Below, piece after piece: positions 37,756 to 46,230 of a DNA stretch of 64,000 nt. A program made the position numbers and the translations under genes. Within the stretch, counting starts at the first letter, position 1, and each line of letters begins with the position of its first letter. Origin of the DNA: Haloferax massiliensis (lineage in GTDB: Archaea > Halobacteriota > Halobacteria > Halobacteriales > Haloferacaceae). The notes beneath the pieces are model-generated. The model had not been told where the DNA came from, searched no databases, and saw only the letters and a list, made by a program, of their open reading frames with translations. The DNA is taken from assembly GCF_001368915.1 (NCBI RefSeq), contig NZ_CSTE01000004.1, positions 163,818 to 227,817 of the forward strand, in the 5' to 3' direction.

Positions 37756-37769
37756 TTGATATATATCAA
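37756..37769 (-). promoter_or_regulatory. Perfect 14-bp palindrome at the TATA position
   Basis: TTGATATATATCAA is its own reverse complement and lies 19-32 nt before the ATG at 37737. The core serves as a TATA element for the sulfatase-fold gene. The flanking TTGAT half-site is repeated once more (37749-37753), which could be part of an operator. Confidence 0.55.
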
Positions 37770-37856
37770 ATTATCCCAAAGTATTCCGGAGGAAAATACA
37801 ATATATGTTGAAATTATGGCACAGATGTGTTTTATCCACGATATTAGCTACCGTGT

Positions 37857-38717
37857 CTACAGAGACGTATCCTCCCAGAGTCGGACCCAATCGACCACCA
37901 TCTCTTCCCCCCACCTCTCTGTTTGGTCGGCGGTGCCGATGTTGTTGATATTGAGCGAGAACATGAAATAAAACGGGGCTCCGTTGGACAGTGCGGTCAG
38001 TAGCGTTTCGCCGAGCCACTTTCGGACGACCTTCCCGTCGACGTAGTGAACTAGCTCGTCGGCCTGCCACTCGACACCGTACGTGTGAAACTCCCGCGTG
38101 AGGTCCCCACCTGGCGTATACGACGCACCGAGGTTCCTATGTGTCGAGCGGTCGCCCACCTCCCTCGAACTCGAATAGTGGACGGTGTGTCTCGAAATGT
38201 GCCTATCGTCCCACCCCGAATCGTCCTGCCAAATCTCCACAACGTCGACCTCGGGCGGCCACGCCTCGGTGTTCGGTTTCGCCCAGAACGCGTTTTGAAA
38301 GCCGGTTCGCCCCGCAAACGAGATTCTGGCTTCGAGATAACTTCCCGGTCCGAACGTCACCTTGTTCTTCGTGTTCACGGCACCGGATCGTATCTCGCCC
38401 CGTTCGTGTGTCCCTCGGAGCCGGAGTGACCCGCCTTCCGTTCGGACGTTCTCTGAAACGATTCGAGTCGGACTCGTGGACGTTTCGACCCCCCAGCCCC
38501 AACCGATTGACCACGACGAGGCGTCTAACGAGTCGCCCGAGAAGGTATCTTCGAAAGCGAGTTCCCAGTGTGCTTCCCCCGGTGAGCGTGCGCGAAGCCT
38601 GTCTCCGTACCGATCAGCGAGCGACTCTCGATTCAGTACGACGCCGCCGACGACGAGACCAGCGCCGGCAGCGCCGGCTGTCGCCCCTGACACTCGGAGG
38701 AACTCTCGTCGGTTCAT
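37857..38717 (-). CDS. Secreted GH16 glucanase
   Basis: The 286-residue protein has a Tat signal (NRREFLRVSG, residues 2-11, then an Ala/Gly/Val-rich core). A GH16 jelly-roll follows, with Trp-rich strands WSIGWGWG, the substrate-cleft segment NAFWAKPNTEAWPPE and the catalytic motif EVDVVE (both Glu and the Asp present). HTYGVEWQADELVHYVDGK is the typical later strand. GH16 enzymes cut beta-1,3 or beta-1,3/1,4 glucans, agar or related polymers by retention. Together with its larger paralogue at 39004, it probably trims or releases the polymer made by this locus. Confidence 0.9.
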   Translation of the reverse strand: MNRREFLRVSGATAGAAGAGLVVGGVVLNRESLADRYGDRLRARSPGEAHWELAFEDTFSGDSLDASSWSIGWGWGVETSTSPTRIVSENVRTEGGSLRLRGTHERGEIRSGAVNTKNKVTFGPGSYLEARISFAGRTGFQNAFWAKPNTEAWPPEVDVVEIWQDDSGWDDRHISRHTVHYSSSREVGDRSTHRNLGASYTPGGDLTREFHTYGVEWQADELVHYVDGKVVRKWLGETLLTALSNGAPFYFMFSLNINNIGTADQTERWGEEMVVDWVRLWEDTSL

Positions 38718-38732
38718 ATCTCCGAATACCTC

Positions 38733-38903
38733 TCACCCGTTCGCACGAAGGTCCGAACGCGGAGTGACTGCGACGAGCTCTCCGAGGAGCGTGACAACCC
38801 CCTTCACCGACAGCGCCGTCGTGCCACCACCGGCGAGAGAGTCTCCGAGGGATATCGACGGGTGCCGCTCACCGGTCACACGGCTGTAGGTCTCCGAGCG
38901 CAT
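38733..38903 (-). CDS. Small protein upstream of GH16 gene
   Basis: A 56-residue frame starting MRSETYSRVTG. The codons end mostly in G or C (typical haloarchaeal use) and the stop lies 15 nt before the GH16 start, so co-transcription is plausible. The middle part, ALSVKGVVTLLGELVAV, is hydrophobic and could be a helix. No family is recognised. Composition supports coding better than most frames of this length, but homologues would be needed to prove it. Confidence 0.4.
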   Translation of the reverse strand: MRSETYSRVTGERHPSISLGDSLAGGGTTALSVKGVVTLLGELVAVTPRSDLRANG

Positions 38904-39003
38904 GCTACTACTGTGGGGGTAGAGACACAAAGCCGCTTCGTCAAAAAGTCAGTTCCGTGCTTCCAACAGCCCCGAATCCGGATGTAGCCTGCGCTACTAC
39001 GGA

Positions 39004-40770
39004 TTAGAGCTCTTGGCCGTTGAGCGTCGCGACGACGTCGCCGCCGTACGTCGATACGTCGAGGACACTCCCATCGAACAGCCAATACGCGTCCGAATCG
39101 TCCTTCACGGACCCGTGAATCTTCGAGTTGCCGACGTCGTCGCCGCTGTCCGCGACACCCGACGACGTCTCTGCCTTCTGGACGGCCCCATCGGTTTCAA
39201 CGAGGTACCAAACGGTCCCGTTGCTGTTCGACCCACGGCGGATGACGAGGAGGTCGACGCGCGACTCATTTACGTAGACGTCTGCGGGTCCATCGAGCGC
39301 GATATCCGTCACATCGCCTTCGAATCGGTACGTGTCTGACCCGGCACCGACCGCCCCGCTTGCGGTCGTCCCAGAGACCGAGTCTTCGCTCGTAATCGAG
39401 TCGGTCTCGGCGAGCGCATCGCTCACAGAGACGGTATAGGAGGTCGAACTACTGTACCCACTCCCGTCGATGGTGATGGTGTTGGGAAGTGTCGTCGTCT
39501 GCGTCGAGTCCGACGTTTGGCTCTGGTCAGACGGCCTGTAGGGGCCGGGTTCAGAATCGTCGACTAAGTCGGCCGTGTTGACCGGTGAGTTGTCGATATA
39601 GATGTCGAGGTCGCCGTCGAACCTGAGGTCCGTGATGTCACCGGTAAACCGGAATCCGGGGAGTGACGACGTCTTACTGGTCGTCCCACCCGCGACGGTA
39701 CCGTCTTCAGCGACCCAGTAATCCTCGGTCGTGTCCTGCGGTTCGATTCCGATGTTCCCGCCACTCGCCTCGAACGCGAACGTGACCGGGTTGCCGTCAC
39801 CCGACCGGGCCCAGAGATAATGCTCTGTGTCGGTCTGACTGGTCGTGTCAGTGGTCGAGTCGGTCGTGGAGCTGTCCGAACTAGTCCCCGAGTGGTCCCA
39901 GAGGCGGACCCAGTCGATCGCGACTTCTTCGCCCCACGGCACCGAGTAGTCGGGCGTGCCGACGTTGTCGATGTTCAGAGAGAACATCATGTAGTGAACA
40001 CCACCGTTCTGCATCGCCTGCATGGCGGTGCTATCCGTGGACTCCCAGACCGCTTCTCCGTCGACGTAGTGAGTGATTCGGTCTTCTTGCCACTCGACTC
40101 CGTAGATGTGGTAGTTCTCAGTCAGGTCGTCACCCGGCGTGTATCCGCCGCCGGGGCCGACGTGAGTGGAATTGTCTCCCGGCTCCGTTGAGGTCGAGTA
40201 ATGAATGTGGTGTCGTGACCGATGGGTATCGTCCGTCCCACTTCCGTCTTGCATCAGTTCGACGACGTCGATCTCAGGCGGCCACGCCTCGGTGTTCGGC
40301 TTCGACCAGAACGCGTTCTGGAACCCCTCGCGCCGCGCGAACTTGATCTTCGCTTCGTAGTAACTGCCTGGGCCGAAGGTGACTTTGTTCTTCGTGTTCA
40401 CTCCGCCCGCGTACGGTTGGTCTCCGTCGTGCGTTCCCTTCAGATAGAGGTTGCTGTCGCGGACATCGACGTTGCGTTCGACCACTTCGGTCGGACTCAT
40501 GGTCGTTCCGGTTCCCCAGCCCCAACCGATAGACCACTGCTCTGTGTCCAGAGAATCACCGTCGAAGTCGTCTTCGAAGGTCAGGGTCCATTCGTCTTGG
40601 TTTGCGGGGCCTCCTTCAGTCACTGCCGCAGAGCCCACGCCGATGCTAGAGACGCCCAGTGCTGTCAAGGCACCGGCGCCGGACAGTTTCATGAGATTCC
40701 GGCGAGTGCAGTGGAGGGACTTCGCGTTCGTTTCTTCGTCCGGTGTATCCGGACATTCGTCGTCTCTCAT
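39004..40770 (-). CDS. Secreted GH16 glucanase with repeated C-terminal modules
   Basis: A Tat signal (TRRNLMKLSG) precedes a GH16 domain at about 55-305, very like the 37857 protein: IGWGWGTGTT, NAFWSKPNTEAWPPE and catalytic EIDVVE. A Ser/Thr/Asp linker (SSTTDSTTDTTSQTD) leads to a C-terminal region with three related units: FTGDITDLRFDGDLDIYIDN, FEGDVTDIALDGPADVYVNE and WLFDGSVLDVSTYGGDVVAT. These may be small beta modules for surface or glycan binding. At 588 residues it is twice the core length. The catalytic residues are intact, so it should be active outside the cell. Confidence 0.9.
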   Translation of the reverse strand: MRDDECPDTPDEETNAKSLHCTRRNLMKLSGAGALTALGVSSIGVGSAAVTEGGPANQDEWTLTFEDDFDGDSLDTEQWSIGWGWGTGTTMSPTEVVERNVDVRDSNLYLKGTHDGDQPYAGGVNTKNKVTFGPGSYYEAKIKFARREGFQNAFWSKPNTEAWPPEIDVVELMQDGSGTDDTHRSRHHIHYSTSTEPGDNSTHVGPGGGYTPGDDLTENYHIYGVEWQEDRITHYVDGEAVWESTDSTAMQAMQNGGVHYMMFSLNIDNVGTPDYSVPWGEEVAIDWVRLWDHSGTSSDSSTTDSTTDTTSQTDTEHYLWARSGDGNPVTFAFEASGGNIGIEPQDTTEDYWVAEDGTVAGGTTSKTSSLPGFRFTGDITDLRFDGDLDIYIDNSPVNTADLVDDSEPGPYRPSDQSQTSDSTQTTTLPNTITIDGSGYSSSTSYTVSVSDALAETDSITSEDSVSGTTASGAVGAGSDTYRFEGDVTDIALDGPADVYVNESRVDLLVIRRGSNSNGTVWYLVETDGAVQKAETSSGVADSGDDVGNSKIHGSVKDDSDAYWLFDGSVLDVSTYGGDVVATLNGQEL

Positions 40771-40798
40771 AGGTACAGTTTCGTGAAAGGCAGTGGAG

Positions 40799-40804
40799 TA
40801 TAAA
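40799..40804 (-). promoter_or_regulatory. TATA element of the large GH16 gene
   Basis: TTTATA on the minus strand lies about 29-34 nt before the ATG at 40770 and is preceded by an AT-rich run. This implies a transcript with little or no leader. Confidence 0.55.
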
Positions 40805-41248
40805 TGTCTTTTTTGAATGAATTTGTAAATATTGGCACGTTAATTGAACAAATGAGTTATGTCTAGGATAATACCACGTTATAATTTTGCGAATTTAAGC
40901 TAGCGATTAAGATAAATTCAATTTTCTAATTGTAGACGGGTTCAATCAATATATCGTCTATATATAATTGAGATAGTCATATAACTAATTTATTAAAATA
41001 ATCTATGTAATCGACATACTGGACTCGGCTACTGGTCAATCAAGATAGTTACAGGATATTATAGTTATCAAGTTGGAAATTCTTTTTTCGCCGAGGGAAA
41101 ACGGTCTCTTAATACATATTTTCTGACGATAATTTCGCAGAAACCGTTTGTTAACCCCGCGTTAAGCTATTCTGTATATCTGATACATCAGCGGTTCACA
41201 CTGTGTGTTAATTGTCACCGCTACACCTAGTGACGGCGTTCGAGCAGG
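40805..41248. other. Strongly AT-rich gene-free region
   Basis: About 440 nt, one of the most AT-rich stretches of the window, with no frame of coding character. It holds many short TATA-like and partly palindromic runs, such as TCAATATAT and ATATATAATTGA around 40940-40970. It marks the boundary between the glycan locus and the envelope gene group. No origin-binding gene is near, and nothing else could be supported. Confidence 0.55.
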
Positions 41249-41761
41249 TCAGCTGTGGGCAGTGCGCGCTCGGAGATACCAGCCTATCGCGACGAGTGTG
41301 AGGAGACCGAGTTGGACGAAGAGCGCTGGCGAGGGGTCTAACGCCTGAAGTCGGGGGAGCAACGTGAGCTCCGTACCGTAGTCCACTGCCGGGAGTGCAG
41401 GCCAGAGGAAAAACGTCGCGTAGTACAGGTCGCCGTCGAGCAATGGCGGGACAACGTCACCGACGATGTGCGTGAAGTACCCAAAGAGAAAGGCGAACAC
41501 CGCTTCATCTCGGTCCACCCTCCGCCCGATCCGAGTGAGGACGATCGCCACGAGAAAGAAGGTGAAGATGGAGTGAGCAAGCGACCGACCATTCGGTAAC
41601 ACGCCGACGTACCACGCGAGCGGTTTGTCAACCAAGTCCGGAAACTGCGTGCCGAGCGTGAGCGACAGTCCGACGCCGACCCGTGAGATGCCCAACTGTC
41701 GCATTCGACGATAGCCGAAGTACGCGAGAGCGCCGAATAACAGGTGTCCCCAGGGCCACAT
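41249..41761 (-). CDS. YdjM/DUF457-like membrane-bound metal-dependent hydrolase
   Basis: A 170-residue protein with four or five helices. Conserved polar residues typical of the family sit at helix ends: WGHLLFG, FPDLVDKPLAW, RSLAHSIFTF and GYFTHIVGDVV. These His and Asp residues are predicted metal ligands. The reaction is unknown. ATG at 41761 (MWPWGH) is preferred to a TTG one codon upstream. It is 101 nt beyond the PQQ-propeller gene on the same strand, so may share its transcript. Confidence 0.8.
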   Translation of the reverse strand: MWPWGHLLFGALAYFGYRRMRQLGISRVGVGLSLTLGTQFPDLVDKPLAWYVGVLPNGRSLAHSIFTFFLVAIVLTRIGRRVDRDEAVFAFLFGYFTHIVGDVVPPLLDGDLYYATFFLWPALPAVDYGTELTLLPRLQALDPSPALFVQLGLLTLVAIGWYLRARTAHS

Positions 41762-41862
41762 CAACGTAGATTGGTCGAGCGTCGAACTATGTAATGCGCT
41801 CGCTACCCAGTTCCGCCGTTGACGAATGCCTTCTCAGCGGACACCGGACTTGTGACCGGAGA

Positions 41863-43149
41863 CTACTGCAGCGAATAGACCGTACCCTTTGCAGACCCGA
41901 CGTAGACATGATTGCTATCAGCCGACAGATCGGTAAGCTGGGAACCATCCTCGAACGCCCACTGCTTCTCACCTGCCGATACATCAAGCGCGAACTTGAA
42001 TCGGTTCCGCGGGTCGTCTCTCCCCCACGAGTCGACGTACAACGAGTCACCTATCGTCACAGACGGTACCACACCCTCAACGCCCTCGTTGGGGGTCCAC
42101 GTCCAACTGAGAGTACCGCCCTCAGTATCGAACGCTCGCACCGTTCCGCCACCGGCAAAGAGAACATCGTCCTGAACTGGTACCCGTGGGACGAACCCTG
42201 ACTCGGCTGCTTGCCACTGTTTTTCACCGCTTTCCGGGTCGAATGCGGCGATGTGTTGGCCGCCGACATAGAGAGTGTCACCGTGGAGCGTCGTCGACGT
42301 CGCGACCCAGTCGTCGCGACTCCACGTCTCCTCACCCGTCTCGCTATCCAGCGCAATGAGCTTTCCACGGGTATCGCCCTCGTCGGCAACGAAACAGACT
42401 GTTTCGTCGGTCGCTGCAATCGTCTGGTACGAATAATCTTCGACCGCTGCAGTCCACCGCTGCTCACCGGTTGCTGTATCGTACGCATAGAGGCGACCGT
42501 ATGTGGGAACGTAGATCGTCTCAGCGGTCAAGAGTCCGCCAGACGGGTCGCCGATCTCGCCGGACCACCGCTCTGCTCCGTCAGCGACGGAGAGCGCGTA
42601 GAGCGTCTGACCGGCCTCCTCAATCGCGTCGTCTTCGGTCCCGACGTACAGCACATCCTCGGTAACGCCGAGAATTTCCAGCCACCATGCCTCGGGGCTG
42701 AACGTCCACTCCACGGTTCCGGTTTCGGCGTTGAGGGCGACTACGCCGTGGTTCTCGAACAAATCGTTCTTTCCAACAATGACGAACACCGTCTCGCCGA
42801 CGTGGGCCGGCGAACCACGGAGTTCGGTGTCCGCGTCATACGACCACTGTTTGCTTCCATCAGTAGTGTTCAGCGATTCGAGAGACCCGGACTTCGTTCC
42901 CACGTAGAGACGATCTCCGGTACTCGTCGGGGGAGTCGTGATTTCTGACCCGACCGTTTGCCGCCAGACGACTGGGGGGTCTGGCTGCGTGGGTTGGGTA
43001 CGTGCGGTCGTCTCCGTTCCCGTTTCTGTCCGGGCCTCGGTCCCTGTCGTCGTCTCCGCAGGCACCTCGGAACCAAGACAGCCAGCAGTTCCGAGCCCAA
43101 CGGCGGCGGCACAAGCACGAAGGAATCGGCGACGGTGAGGGGAGGGCAT
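41863..43149 (-). CDS. PQQ-like beta-propeller lipoprotein
   Basis: A 428-residue protein with a signal RRRFLRACAAAVGLG and lipobox TAGCLG. A Thr/Glu-rich linker follows, then repeated propeller blades with the core YVGTxxGxxxALxxxTGxxxW. The last blade closes with KGTVYSLQ. It should be anchored outside the membrane. No PQQ-dehydrogenase catalytic residues are seen, so a BamB-like scaffold role is possible. It is a distant paralogue of the genes at 16192 and 46231. Confidence 0.87.
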   Translation of the reverse strand: MPSPHRRRFLRACAAAVGLGTAGCLGSEVPAETTTGTEARTETGTETTARTQPTQPDPPVVWRQTVGSEITTPPTSTGDRLYVGTKSGSLESLNTTDGSKQWSYDADTELRGSPAHVGETVFVIVGKNDLFENHGVVALNAETGTVEWTFSPEAWWLEILGVTEDVLYVGTEDDAIEEAGQTLYALSVADGAERWSGEIGDPSGGLLTAETIYVPTYGRLYAYDTATGEQRWTAAVEDYSYQTIAATDETVCFVADEGDTRGKLIALDSETGEETWSRDDWVATSTTLHGDTLYVGGQHIAAFDPESGEKQWQAAESGFVPRVPVQDDVLFAGGGTVRAFDTEGGTLSWTWTPNEGVEGVVPSVTIGDSLYVDSWGRDDPRNRFKFALDVSAGEKQWAFEDGSQLTDLSADSNHVYVGSAKGTVYSLQ

Positions 43150-43275
43150 CTACTATCAGTTTCGTGTTGGCTGTTAGATATTTTGTGGTCGGCTGATGGA
43201 ATGCAGCGGCGTACGGCATCGCGTATTTTGGACAGAGGACCGGCCGTCCCGTACGGAGGACAAAAACGCGGGAGC

Positions 43276-44649
43276 CTACTCGAACAGCGCCAACACATCT
43301 GACGGGGTGAATAGATGGACGTCCTCACGCTGCGCTGCGCGCTCCACGAGTTCGTCCGTGAAACCGGACCGCGAAAAGAGCCCGTACGCAACGTCTCGGT
43401 CGGAACCTTGCCAACGCACGTCCGGTTCAGTCGCTTCGAGGTCGTCTAGGAGTGACCGGCCAACGGGGCTAGTGGTCCATTTGCATTCTCCGAGAAACAG
43501 CGACTTCGCTTGCGGATTCAATCCGACCACGTCGATTTCTTGCTCGCTGTACCACCAGCGACCGACTCGGGAACTGGAAACTGGGAACGACGGCGCTCGG
43601 GCGGCTTGTCGGCAGACCTCTTCAAACGCGAAGCTCGTGTGCGTCGGTACTGTTTCAGCAATCGATTCTCGGACGGGTTCCGTTCGCCCTTGTTCGAGTG
43701 TTCCCCGGTTCGGCGAGACGTAGCGGAACCAAAACCGGACGAACTGGTCAGTCAGTTTGTAGACACCGCGTCCGTCGGGATCTGTGACCGGCGTTTCGCG
43801 CTCGACGAGCGCTAACTGAGTCAGGTTTTGGAGATACCGTGAGATGCCGCTTGCCTTCTTATCGATGCTATTCGCGATGTCGGTCACACGAGTTGCACCG
43901 TTGGCAATCGCCTCAAGAATCGCCATGTAAGTGGTCGGTTCCCGGAGTTCCTGTCGGAGGAGGAATTCGGGTTCCTCGTAGAGGAACGCGCCCTTGGAGA
44001 GGATGTGCTGTTCGATGTTCGAAAAGAGGTCTTGAGTCCCGTCAAATTGCTCTAAGTACGCCGGCACCCCACCGAGAACGCTGTACGTCTGGATTGTCGC
44101 ATCAGCATCATACCGAGGGAAGAATTTCGAGACGTCACCGATGGTGAGCGGTTCGAGTCGCCACTGTCCAGTTCGGCGTCCATAGAGCGGACTCTCGTAA
44201 CTCAACACGCCTTCTTCCATCATCGATATCGACGAGCCGAGGAGGACGATCGAGATGTCTGTGTCAGCGAGCACCTCGTCGACGATAGTCTGGAATACCG
44301 ACGGGATGGTCTCGTCCTCCCCTACGAGATAGGAAAACTCGTCTAACGCGACGACAAACGGGCCGTCAGCCCGTCCCTTGAGATATCGAAACGCATCCAG
44401 AAACGTGTCCACGTCGGGTGGAACATCGTCGAAGTGATCCGCGCACTGTCGTGCAAACTGCGTTGCATTGTGTTGCGGTCCTCGCTGGTCGCAAAGGTAA
44501 TATTGGGTCTCCTGTTCGAGCGAATCGAGTGCTGTCGTCACGAGCGTCGTTTTCCCAACTCTACGGCGGCCGTACACAACGAGAAACTGCCGGTCATCTC
44601 GTTTGAGATGTGAGGTCAGCCATTCTAATTCCCGCTCTCGGTTAATCAT
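43276..44649 (-). CDS. AAA ATPase with DUF234-like C-terminal domain
   Basis: A 457-residue archaeal-type ATPase. It has Walker A YGRRRVGKTT (about 25-34), Walker B FVVALDEFSYL, and a sensor-like IVLLGSSISMMEEG. A winged-helix segment (ATRVTDIANSIDKKASGISR) precedes a C-terminal nuclease-like fold with VVGLNPQAKSLFLGECKW, which resembles the DUF234/PD-(D/E)xK region of this family. Function is unknown; roles in DNA maintenance or mobile elements have been proposed. ATG at 44649 is preferred to a start 70 codons upstream, because that stretch is non-coding in composition and a TATA element lies between. Confidence 0.87.
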   Translation of the reverse strand: MINRERELEWLTSHLKRDDRQFLVVYGRRRVGKTTLVTTALDSLEQETQYYLCDQRGPQHNATQFARQCADHFDDVPPDVDTFLDAFRYLKGRADGPFVVALDEFSYLVGEDETIPSVFQTIVDEVLADTDISIVLLGSSISMMEEGVLSYESPLYGRRTGQWRLEPLTIGDVSKFFPRYDADATIQTYSVLGGVPAYLEQFDGTQDLFSNIEQHILSKGAFLYEEPEFLLRQELREPTTYMAILEAIANGATRVTDIANSIDKKASGISRYLQNLTQLALVERETPVTDPDGRGVYKLTDQFVRFWFRYVSPNRGTLEQGRTEPVRESIAETVPTHTSFAFEEVCRQAARAPSFPVSSSRVGRWWYSEQEIDVVGLNPQAKSLFLGECKWTTSPVGRSLLDDLEATEPDVRWQGSDRDVAYGLFSRSGFTDELVERAAQREDVHLFTPSDVLALFE

Positions 44650-44659
44650 TATGCAGTAG

Positions 44660-44669
44660 ATTATATTAT
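44660..44669 (-). promoter_or_regulatory. TATA-like element of the AAA ATPase gene
   Basis: On the minus strand GATAATATAA is 11-20 nt before the ATG at 44649, with further AT-rich bases upstream at 44675-44690. It supports the shorter gene model, although the exact TATA position is not certain. Confidence 0.4.
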
Positions 44670-44914
44670 CCCGTGCATAAAGATTGTGGTGAGGCGTGAC
44701 GCAGCCTGGTGCGCCCCGCAGCCACCGGGAGCGGAAAAACACCGTCGTCGTCGATGTGGACCTCGACGAGCGGCCGGACACGGATGTGAGTTCGGAGACC
44801 GCATAGAACGTAACTTGGCTCGGCTGTAGCCAAGGCAGGGTTCGCGCGTACCGTATCATCGTGGTTCCGACGTCGAACCGTGGAGCCGAAGTTCAAGTAG
44901 AAACGAGCTACGGG

Positions 44915-45565
44915 CTACGCTTTCGAGGGCGTACCGTTGCGACGGCGGCCGAACAGACCGCTAATTTTCCGACTGATCGTTCCGAGCGTGAACCCGACCG
45001 TCCCGAGGGGAATACCGAACAAGCAGGCGAGGAATACGGCAGTTCCGAGGGTCTCCAGCGGACCGACTGTCTCGAAGTGCATCCCCGTCGCACCGAAGAG
45101 TCGGTGGAGTTTACTCGGCGAGAAGTGTTCGACCATCATCCCATAGCGTGCGAGACCGATCCCAAATATCGGCCCCATAGTGAGACCGATTGTGGGCACT
45201 AACCCGGAATTTCTGGCGGCGAAAGCTGCAGCGACCGCGACCAGCACGACGATGCCAATGACCGCAATCGCGTTCGGGTCCGTCGCGTTTAACGTCCCCA
45301 GAACCCACTGTTCAACGCGACTGTAGCCGTACGTTGCGGCCACCAACGGTCCGGTCACGATTGCCGCTATCGGGGCCGAGAGGACCGCCGCAACTGAGGT
45401 CCTCCGTCGTCGGCCGACTACCCCGTGCCAGATTCGCTTGAGCAGAGGTCGACTCGTAACGGTTCCTTGTAACCACGTGTATAATACCGAGGTGGCGGCG
45501 ACGAGTTTCCCGAGGGCGACTCTACCGCCGGAGAGTACTGAAAGGCCGTCTCTCTTGGGGGCCAT
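44915..45565 (-). CDS. Membrane protein of unknown function
   Basis: A 216-residue protein with four or five predicted helices (AAVLSAPIAAIVTGPLVAA, AIAVIGIVVLVAVAAAFAA, GLVPTIGLTMGPIFGIGLA and AVFLACLFGIPLGTVGFTL) and a basic C-terminus. No domain is recognised. Codon use is typical haloarchaeal. A 265-nt gap separates it from the AAA ATPase, on the same strand. Confidence 0.65.
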   Translation of the reverse strand: MAPKRDGLSVLSGGRVALGKLVAATSVLYTWLQGTVTSRPLLKRIWHGVVGRRRRTSVAAVLSAPIAAIVTGPLVAATYGYSRVEQWVLGTLNATDPNAIAVIGIVVLVAVAAAFAARNSGLVPTIGLTMGPIFGIGLARYGMMVEHFSPSKLHRLFGATGMHFETVGPLETLGTAVFLACLFGIPLGTVGFTLGTISRKISGLFGRRRNGTPSKA

Positions 45566-45679
45566 GTCAGTACGTATGTGTAATCGATGTGAAATAGTTT
45601 TGGCTTCTGCGAATCATCCCACAACCCTCTTTGGAGACGAACAACCCACTCGTGGATCGGTTCGGAGGAACTGGGGCCT

Positions 45680-45880
45680 GTGGAGAGGACTTCGCCATTG
45701 CGAACGACGTACCGCTTCGCCAGCAGCAGGACGCGATGGTTCGTTAGTTCCGGATCGGTCGAGACGGCTCTGTTGGAACCCCCAGCAGGAGTCACACTTT
45801 GGCTTGCCGTGGACGGTACAGAGGATGAGTCTATCAAAAAAGAATATAAACTGACGGTTTCAATCGAGAGACATGAGTGA
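45680..45880 (+). CDS. Small protein, possibly truncated
   Basis: This 66-residue frame starts at GTG 45680. The frame is open for another 29 codons upstream without a start. The last 30 residues (WLAVDGTEDESIKKEYKLT) look like beta-strand protein. The stop overlaps the start of the next gene by eight bases, suggesting translational coupling. It may be a real small protein or the tail of a gene whose 5' part was lost. No family is recognised. Confidence 0.4.
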   Translation: MERTSPLRTTYRFASSRTRWFVSSGSVETALLEPPAGVTLWLAVDGTEDESIKKEYKLTVSIERHE

Positions 45881-46076
45881 CCGCTCTCAATCGGGGAATC
45901 TGAGTGATAGTGCGTTTGACTTCGGTCTTCTTCTCGTTTTATTCGGGGGGTTTCTTATCTCGGGTCGAGACCTATTCGCGGCGGATTCAAACGCGTTTGG
46001 TCAAATTGGACTCCTGATTATGGTCCTGGGAGTGAGTGTCGGGTTCGTTGGCCTCGCCGGTGATCTGTCTTCATGA
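45873..46076 (+). CDS. Small two-helix membrane protein
   Basis: A 67-residue protein with two hydrophobic segments (FGLLLVLFGGFLISG and QIGLLIMVLGVSVGFVGLAG) joined by a short polar loop DLFAADSNAFG. It overlaps the preceding small frame by eight bases. No family is recognised. Confidence 0.6.
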   Translation: MSDRSQSGNLSDSAFDFGLLLVLFGGFLISGRDLFAADSNAFGQIGLLIMVLGVSVGFVGLAGDLSS

Positions 46077-46230
46077 ACGAGACGGTGTGATATGTAGGGC
46101 GGTTGCGAGATACGCAATACTCAGCGAGCGGTTGTTTCAGGCAATACGTCTCTGAAGAGGAGGGTTTCAAGAGGGCCGTCGAGGCGCATCCCTAATGGAA
46201 GACGCCGAAGCACGACTACGGGGGCGATTC

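Noticed and set aside
40805..41248. AT-rich region as a replication origin
   Set aside because: No orc1/cdc6 gene nearby, and no long conserved ORB-like repeats with G-runs were seen.
43276..44859. Longer AAA ATPase starting at 44859
   Set aside because: The extra 70 residues are non-conserved and Arg/Ser-rich, and the TATA-like sequence lies inside them, just before the ATG at 44649.
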